A stretch of 64,000 bases of DNA from Bosea sp. RAC05 (lineage in GTDB: Bacteria; Pseudomonadota; Alphaproteobacteria; Rhizobiales; Beijerinckiaceae). Below the pieces are notes generated by a model, which saw only the letters and a list, made by a program, of their open reading frames with translations, searched no databases and was not told the DNA's origin. Position numbers and translations under genes: made by a program. The DNA is taken from contig NZ_CP016464.1 in the NCBI RefSeq assembly GCF_001713455.1, forward strand, positions 1,846,001-1,910,000. The letters run 5' to 3'. Positions 57,897-64,000 of this stretch are shown here, piece by piece. Within the stretch, counting starts at the first letter, position 1, and each line of letters opens with the position of its first letter.

Positions 57897-57991
57897 CGCG
57901 CTACTCTGGCGCGCCCCGCGCCGGGGTCAAGCCGGACCCGGCCGTGGTTCCGGCCGGCGAGCGGCGCGGAACGACGGCAGGGCAGGGGCGA

Positions 57992-58264
57992 TCACGCCAC
58001 GGCGTCGGCGAGATCCTTGGTGACCTTGAACTTCACCACGGTCTTGGCCGGGACCTTGATGGTGGCGCCGGTCGAGGGGTTGCGGGCTTCGCGAGCCTCG
58101 CGCTTGGCGGCCGAAAACTTGCCGACGCCACCCAGCGTGATGTCGTCGCCGGCCTTCAGGGTCTTCGCGACGACGGTGCCGAGCGAGGCCAGGATGGCGG
58201 AGACGTCCGTCTTCGACTTGCCGGTCTCGTCGGCAATGGCGGCGATCAGTTCATTCTTGGTCAT
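57992..58264 (-). CDS. hup: HU-family DNA-binding protein
   Basis: The 90-residue product MTKNELIAAIADETGKSKTDVSAIL...GKFSAAKREAREARNPSTGATIKVPAKTVVKFKVTKDLADAV is a standard HU, with the beta-arm RNPSTGATIKVPA that intercalates into DNA. HU shapes the nucleoid as a dimer. GGAGGATTTC before the ATG at 58264 fixes the start; an in-frame ATG at 58276 would add four residues. The 283-base upstream region is shared with a divergent monooxygenase gene. Confidence 0.96.
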   Translation of the reverse strand: MTKNELIAAIADETGKSKTDVSAILASLGTVVAKTLKAGDDITLGGVGKFSAAKREAREARNPSTGATIKVPAKTVVKFKVTKDLADAVA

Positions 58265-58506
58265 GAAATCCTCCATGGGGAGCGTTGTGGGGCATCACGC
58301 GACGCGAAGGGTCGTCCGGCTCGTCCGAAAACGCAGCGCGAAGGCCGCAGGCGGCGCGATGCGGTTGCGGCAGTTGCCACGACCACCGTCGAAAGGCGAT
58401 GCCCGCGCCGCTAGATACGCACAGAATTCGCATTCGTTCCGCGCATTGTGGCGTCGGCGCAACCAAAGGGCGTCTCGATCCCGTGCGATTGACAAGGTCG
58501 CGCCTG

Positions 58507-58526
58507 TTATTTCAAGCTTGAAATAA
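58507..58526. promoter_or_regulatory. Perfect 20-bp palindrome, probable operator of the flavin monooxygenase gene
   Basis: TTATTTCAAG and CTTGAAATAA form an uninterrupted 20-bp palindrome ending 21 bases before the ATG at 58548. TTGACA lies 12 bases upstream of it. AT-rich palindromes of this size are typical of MarR-family sites on aromatic catabolism genes. No regulator gene is adjacent. Confidence 0.75.
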
Positions 58527-58547
58527 TCGAGGGTCTGGGGACGCGCC

Positions 58548-59792
58548 ATGAAGGTCATCATCGTCGGAGGCGGCATCGGCGGCCTGACGCTCGCGCTGAT
58601 GCTGCAGGCGCGCGGGATCGGCGCTGTCGTCTACGAGCAGGCCAGCGAGATCCGCGAAGTCGGTGTCGGGATCAACACCCTCCCGCACGCCATTCGCGAA
58701 CTGGCCGATCTGGGCCTGCTGCCGGCGCTCGACGCCGTCGCGATCCGCACCCGCGAACTGGTCTACATGAATCGCTTCGGCCAGACGGTCTGGCGCGAGC
58801 CGCGCGGCCTGCATGCGGGTTCGCCGACGCCGCAGTTCTCGATCCATCGCGGCCGCCTCCAGGCCGTGATCCGCGACGCCGTCGTGGCGCGGCTGGGCGA
58901 GGGCGCGGTCCGGACCGGCCGACGTCTGCAGGGCTTCATCCAGGACGAGGGCGGCGTCACCGCCCACTTCGCCGATTCGCGCCGGGGCGAGACGGGCGAG
59001 ACGGCACGCGGCGATATCCTCGTCGCGGCCGACGGCATCCACTCGATGGTGCGCGCCCATTACTTTCCCGACCAGGGGCCGCCCCGCTGGAACGGTGTCC
59101 AGATGTGGCGCGGCGCCTGCGACTGGCCGGTCTTCCTCGATGGGGAGAGCATGATCGTCGCCGGCGGCATGGCCGGCAAGCTGGTGCTCTACCCGATCGC
59201 CAAGGGCAAGACGGCCCAGACCCGGCTGACCAACTGGGTCGTCAACATCCGCACCGGCGATCCCGCCAAGCCGCCGCCGAAGGAGGCGTGGTCGAAGCCC
59301 GGGCGGCTCGAGGACGTGCTGCCCTTCGCGCGCCGCTTCACCGTGCCCGGCGTCGACATTCTCGGGCTGATCCAGGCGAGCCCCGGATTCTGGGATTACC
59401 CGATGTGCGATCGGGACCCGTTGCCGCGCTGGACCCATGGCCGCGTCACGCTGCTCGGCGATGCCGCCCATCCGATGTATCCGGTCGGCTCGAACGGGGC
59501 CTCCCAGGCGATTCTCGACGCCCGCTGCCTCGCTGACGGGCTGGTCCGTTCGGAGCACCCGCGCCACGCGCTCGCCGCCTATGAGGCCCAGCGCCTGCCG
59601 GCGACGGCGGACATCGTGGCGCTGAACCGCAAGGGCGGGCCCGAGCGTGTCATCGACGCGGTCGAGCAACTCGCGCCCAACGGCTTCGACGATGTCGAGC
59701 GGGTCCTGAGCTATGCCAAGCGCGAGGCGATCGTGAAGTCCTATGCCGGCAAGGCCGGGTTCTCGCAGGAGCAGCTCGCCCGGCGGAGCTGA
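58548..59792 (+). CDS. FAD-dependent aromatic-type monooxygenase
   Basis: The 414-residue product is a class A flavin monooxygenase: the dinucleotide motif GGGIGGLTLALML near residue 7, the DG motif ILVAADGIHSMVR, and the second FAD motif GRVTLLGDAAHPMYPVGSNGASQAILDA. The sequence is close to the PhzS/salicylate hydroxylase group (EIREVGVGINTLPHAIREL). It hydroxylates an aromatic or related ring with NAD(P)H and O2. A strong palindromic operator directly upstream points to ligand-induced expression. It ends 6 bases before the convergent PilZ gene. The substrate is unknown. Confidence 0.9.
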   Translation: MKVIIVGGGIGGLTLALMLQARGIGAVVYEQASEIREVGVGINTLPHAIRELADLGLLPALDAVAIRTRELVYMNRFGQTVWREPRGLHAGSPTPQFSIHRGRLQAVIRDAVVARLGEGAVRTGRRLQGFIQDEGGVTAHFADSRRGETGETARGDILVAADGIHSMVRAHYFPDQGPPRWNGVQMWRGACDWPVFLDGESMIVAGGMAGKLVLYPIAKGKTAQTRLTNWVVNIRTGDPAKPPPKEAWSKPGRLEDVLPFARRFTVPGVDILGLIQASPGFWDYPMCDRDPLPRWTHGRVTLLGDAAHPMYPVGSNGASQAILDARCLADGLVRSEHPRHALAAYEAQRLPATADIVALNRKGGPERVIDAVEQLAPNGFDDVERVLSYAKREAIVKSYAGKAGFSQEQLARRS

Positions 59793-59797
59793 GCGGC

Positions 59798-60157
59798 TCA
59801 GCCGGCTTCGGTCAGTTGCCGAATGCGGCTCTTCAGCCGGGCATTGTCCTGTTCGCAGTGCTTCAGGCGTCGTGCCATGTCGAGCGGCACGATCTCGCCG
59901 CTGGACGGGGCCTCGAAGGCGACGCCGACGCGCTCGCCGTCGCGCCAGCGGATCCGCGCGACATAGGCGCGCTGATGGCGCGCGATGTCGAGATCGAAGG
60001 CGATCGGCAGCGCGATGGAGTCGGAGATCACCAGCAGGGCTCCGTCGTCTGAAACATTGCGGACGACACAATCGAGTGTGCAGTTCTTTTGGTTGAAACT
60101 GACGCGGCCTCCAAGCAGAGATCGGAGGCGTTGTTTCTTTCGTCGCTCGACAATCAT
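59798..60157 (-). CDS. PilZ-domain protein 1
   Basis: The 119-residue product has a PilZ domain: RRKKQRLRSLLGGRVSF at the start (RxxxR-type c-di-GMP contact) and CVVRNVSDDGALL (the D/N-x-S-x-x-G motif as N-V-S-D-D-G). A C-terminal helix ends NARLKSRIRQLTEAG. PilZ proteins bind c-di-GMP and alter motility, polysaccharide or cell-cycle partners. A full CtrA-like TTAA-N7-TTAA site lies 72 bases upstream. Its tail is nearly identical to that of PilZ protein 2, which shows recent duplication. Confidence 0.9.
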   Translation of the reverse strand: MIVERRKKQRLRSLLGGRVSFNQKNCTLDCVVRNVSDDGALLVISDSIALPIAFDLDIARHQRAYVARIRWRDGERVGVAFEAPSSGEIVPLDMARRLKHCEQDNARLKSRIRQLTEAG

Positions 60158-60228
60158 AGTATTGAGTTCCCTAACGTCATGCTGATTACTACGATAAACA
60201 GTAACAGCGATCAGGGAATGGGGCCGGC

Positions 60229-60243
60229 TTAACCTGGGGTTAA
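60229..60243. promoter_or_regulatory. CtrA-like box before PilZ gene 1
   Basis: TTAA-CCTGGGG-TTAA is an exact match to TTAA-N7-TTAA, with a third TTAAC at 60246-60250. TTAA is rare in DNA this GC-rich. The site lies upstream of PilZ gene 1. Confidence 0.6.
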
Positions 60244-60317
60244 CCTTAACGACCCGGCGGCGCGCGAGCCGGGGTCCGCCGCTGCTCCCGGCGCGGCGGC
60301 AATCCCAGGCTTGGCTG

Positions 60318-60686
60318 TCAGCCGGCTTCGGTCAGTTGCTGGATGCGGCTCTTCATGCGGGCATTGTCCCGCTCGGCCATGCGCAGGCGCATGGCAACGT
60401 CGGTTTCCGCAGGGCTTGCGGTCTCCGGAACCGTCTCGGACTCGAAGGACACACCGATGTGCGTGCCCGTCCGCCAGCGGACATGGGCCCGGTAGCAGCA
60501 TTGGCGCTGGGCGATCTCGAGCTCGAACTCGGCGGGCAGGAGCACCGTGTCCGGCACCACGATGAGGGCGCCCCCGTCGGAAATGTTGCGGACGACGCAA
60601 TCCAGGGTCGCGCGCTTCTGGGTGAACAGCGCTCGCGCGCCCAGAAGAGAGCGCAGCCGTGGTGTCTGGCGCCGCTGCGTGGTCAT
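60318..60686 (-). CDS. PilZ-domain protein 2
   Basis: The 122-residue product MTTQRRQTPRLRSLLGARALFTQKRATLDCVVRNISDGGALIVV is a PilZ domain with RRQTPR as the RxxxR-like motif and N-I-S-D-G-G as the second motif. It shares with PilZ protein 1 the LRSLLGAR and NARMKSRIQQLTEAG elements. The ATG at 60686 was chosen because the conserved part begins there; upstream in-frame sequence to 60740 is unlike PilZ. A TTTAACG half-site (60783-60789) lies upstream. Confidence 0.9.
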   Translation of the reverse strand: MTTQRRQTPRLRSLLGARALFTQKRATLDCVVRNISDGGALIVVPDTVLLPAEFELEIAQRQCCYRAHVRWRTGTHIGVSFESETVPETASPAETDVAMRLRMAERDNARMKSRIQQLTEAG

Positions 60687-60822
60687 GGCTCGATCCCGGC
60701 CGTCTTCATCGGGTGGCCCATGCCGCCTCGAGGGGACCATGCCAGAGCCCGCGCTGCGCTGCAGCCGTCGGCTCTTTCAATGTTTAACGATCAGTCGCCC
60801 GGATGCGCGAAAGACGGCGGGC

Positions 60823-61149
60823 TCAGCCCGGATCGCTGCGGCCGGCCCTGCGGGCACGGGCTTCCGCCAGCGAGATGACCTCGCTCGGCCGGGTCTCATC
60901 GGGCGTCAGGAAGGCGACCCCGACATCGTCGCCGCGCCGCCAGCATTGACGGACGCGACGGCTGTCACCGGCCGGGATGTCGAGCTCGAAGGTGTCCGGA
61001 AGCTCGATCCAGTCCGCCATCCGCACCATCGCGCCGGTCTGCGACCGATTTCGCACGGTGCAGGCCAGCACCGACTGCTCGCCGTTGAACACGAGCCGAG
61101 CCGGCTGGTGGAGGCGGCTGCGCGTCTGGAGGCGGCGATCGGCGATCAT
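60823..61149 (-). CDS. PilZ-domain protein 3
   Basis: The 108-residue product MIADRRLQTRSRLHQPARLVFNGEQSVLACTVRNRSQTGAMVRM is a more divergent PilZ protein: the first motif is RRLQTRSR and the second N-R-S-Q-T-G. It lacks the long C-terminal helix of its two neighbours, ending ISLAEARARRAGRSDPG. The ATG at 61149 begins the conserved part. A near-complete CtrA-like box lies 82 bases upstream. Confidence 0.82.
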   Translation of the reverse strand: MIADRRLQTRSRLHQPARLVFNGEQSVLACTVRNRSQTGAMVRMADWIELPDTFELDIPAGDSRRVRQCWRRGDDVGVAFLTPDETRPSEVISLAEARARRAGRSDPG

Positions 61150-61230
61150 CGGCAGGCTCCTGCAAAGGGCCTCCCAGGGATCGGAGGCGAGCTGCCGGCG
61201 AAACTGCCGCAAACCGGCCGCCGGTGCAGC

Positions 61231-61245
61231 CTTTACCTCTGCTTA
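61231..61245. promoter_or_regulatory. CtrA-like box before PilZ gene 3
   Basis: TTTA-CCTCTGC-TTAA matches the CtrA consensus with one base changed and lies 82 bases before the PilZ gene 3 start. The flanking ACCTTA bases are also AT-rich. Confidence 0.45.
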
Positions 61246-61262
61246 ACCTTACCCCGTCGGCG

Positions 61263-61721
61263 TCAGGCGCCGTCGGGCGGCGGCGGCAGGAAGTCGACCT
61301 CGTGCTTGGCCGAGAGCGCCACGACATCGGCCGGATTCTGCTCCGCCATCGAGTGGATGCCCCAGAACAGGTCGTAGAGCCGCGCCGTCGGCGCTACCCA
61401 GAACAGGCACTTCACCGGCGCATCGCTCTTGTTGAAGAGACCGTGCGGCACATTGCGCGGCAGCCGGATCAGGTCGCCCGGCAGGGCATGGCTCTCGGCC
61501 CCGTCGAGGACGAGGTCGAGCCGCCCCTCGAGCATGTAGATGAACTCGTCCTGCGTCGTGTGGATGTGCGGCGGCACGAAGGTGCCGGGCGGGAAGGTGG
61601 CGTGCCAGGAGAAGGACTCCTCGCTCAGCGACTTCGGCACATAGGTCTGGCCGAGGATGTTCCAGGAGATCGAATCGAGCCCTTCATTGGCCCGGGTCAC
61701 GCCGGCGGTCAGTGGCTTCAT
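61263..61721 (-). CDS. Cupin-domain protein
   Basis: The 152-residue product has the two cupin motifs: PPGTFVPPHIHTTQDEFIYMLEGRLDLVLDG (His-x-His and Glu ligands) and LPGDLIRLPRNVPHGLFNKSDAPVKCLFWV (second His). It binds one metal and may be an isomerase, dioxygenase or sensor. It is the last gene after livM-livG-livF, 18 bases past livF on the same strand, so its ligand may be the compound that ABC system imports. Confidence 0.88.
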   Translation of the reverse strand: MKPLTAGVTRANEGLDSISWNILGQTYVPKSLSEESFSWHATFPPGTFVPPHIHTTQDEFIYMLEGRLDLVLDGAESHALPGDLIRLPRNVPHGLFNKSDAPVKCLFWVAPTARLYDLFWGIHSMAEQNPADVVALSAKHEVDFLPPPPDGA

Positions 61722-61739
61722 CGCAGATGTCCTCGCTCG

Positions 61740-62438
<699 letters not shown>

Positions 62439-62443
62439 GGCGG

Positions 62444-63185
<742 letters not shown>

Positions 63186-63193
<8 letters not shown>

Positions 63194-64000
63194 CGCGGCC
63201 GGCCCCGAGCTTGCGCATCAGCCCGACCAGCCCGCCGCGCGTGAACAGCACGAAGAGCACGATCATCGGCCCGAAGATGACCTTCCAGTGCTCGGTCCAG
63301 CCGGCGAGGATGTCCTCGGCGAAGAGGAAGGCGAGCGCCCCGATGATGGCGCCGTGCAGCGAGCCGACGCCGCCGAGCACGACCATGAAGATGAGCTCGC
63401 CGGAGCGCGGCCAGGACATGAAGGCCGGGCTGACGAACTCGGTCTGGTTGGCGAGCAGGAAGCCGGACAGGCCCGCGATCAGCCCGCTGATCACATAGGC
63501 GACGAGCCGCACCTGCGCGACCTGGAACCCGGTGACGGAGACGCGCGTGGCGTTCTCCCGCGCGGCGCGCAGGACACGGCCGAAGCGCGAGGCGACGATC
63601 ACGCGGACGAGGAGGTAGCACGCCAGGAGCACGCCGAGCACGATGTAGAAGAAGCCGGTGCGGCTGCGGAACGCATCGAAGCCCAGCACCGTGCTGCGCT
63701 GGTAGAGCGTCAGCCCGTCGTCGCCGCCATAGGCGGACAGCGCCTGAGCCAGGAAGTAGACCATCTGCCCGAAGGCCAGCGTGATCATGATGAAGGTGAC
63801 GCCGCGCGTGCGCAGCGAGACATAGCCCGTGACCAGCCCGAAGAGACCGCAGGCGGCCAGCACCACCGGCAGGATCAGCAGACTCTCGGCCAGCCCCTCC
63901 GTGATCATGATGCCGGTCGCATAGGCGCCGATTCCGACGAAGGCGGCATGGCCGAAGGAGACCAGCCCGCCGACGCCGAGGATGAGGTCGAGCGAGAGCG
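63186..64000 (-). CDS. livM: Branched-chain amino acid-type ABC permease LivM (5' end cut by window)
   Basis: The frame is open to base 64000, reading LDLILGVGGLVSFGHAAFVGIGAYATG before MITEGLAESLLILPVV. VSFGHAAFVGIGAY is the conserved first part of LivM permeases, so the start lies beyond the window and the ATG at 63908 is internal. About 271 residues are present, with multiple membrane helices and the coupling segment GRVLRAARENATRVSVTGFQVAQVRLVAYVISG. LivH and the binding protein should lie just outside the window. Confidence 0.93.

Noticed and set aside
58416..58440. GGAAC-N16-CGTA on the minus strand upstream of HU as an EcfG promoter
   Set aside because: The -10 box lacks the last T of CGTT and the site is about 145 bases from the start codon. 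It is too weak to list as a feature.

Overview
The window is GC-rich chromosomal DNA of an alphaproteobacterium of the order Hyphomicrobiales, most like Bosea and relatives. This placement is inferred from a groESL operon under a CIRCE element, a giant Growth Pole Ring-type coiled-coil protein of polar-growing Rhizobiales, TTAA-N7-TTAA (CtrA-type) boxes, a GGAAC-N16-CGTT (EcfG-type) promoter, many peptide and NitT-type ABC importers, and long intergenic palindromes. I see no rRNA, tRNA, CRISPR array, insertion sequence or prophage.

Layout. 1-5600: end of a PhnD-type binding protein gene, groESL, a MarR regulator with a PaaI thioesterase, and a GNAT/EamA pair. 5690-13082: BLUF photosensor, lone Wzx-like flippase, two L,D-transpeptidases flanking a DUF2076 gene, and a Cache chemoreceptor. 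13288-24485: nitrogen and amino-acid salvage, with an L-type carbamoylase, a frameshifted amidase, a dipeptide ABC importer, an N-carbamoyl-D-amino acid hydrolase, a deacetylase-type amidohydrolase, GNAT, RidA and a DSD1/D-threonine aldolase-like enzyme. 24543-31178 (minus strand): an orphan gp5/VgrG-like beta-helix protein, then DUF1028 and gamma-glutamyltransferase behind a second dipeptide ABC importer. 31452-36464: OtnK-type kinase, malonate genes matA-matB, and a RelE/NadS-type toxin-antitoxin pair. 36507-41778: creatininase-family enzyme divergent from a NitT/TauT importer plus FAD oxidase operon. 41766-46780: unknown coiled-coil protein and a complete Mla-type lipid transport operon. 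46947-53519: the giant GPR-like protein, a frameshifted Hpt gene and a 2Fe-2S ferredoxin. 53544-58264: MFS transporter, universal stress protein, BrnT-type toxin-antitoxin, CoxE-type VWA protein and HU. 58548-64000: flavin monooxygenase with a strong operator, three PilZ proteins, and a branched-chain amino acid-type ABC operon (livM cut by the window edge) ending in a cupin gene.

How it fits together. Much of the window imports and dismantles nitrogen-containing small molecules (carbamoyl amino acids, D-amino acids, gamma-glutamyl or di-peptides, cyclic amides). Four promoters in front of these operons carry GG-N10-GC motifs resembling sigma-54 (RpoN) promoters, which suggests joint nitrogen control. 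A second theme is cell envelope and polarity: GPR-like protein, Hpt, Mla, L,D-transpeptidases and PilZ proteins, several with CtrA-like or EcfG-like sites. Two genes (amidase and Hpt) are each broken by one missing base in a short homopolymer and could be sequencing errors or real lesions.
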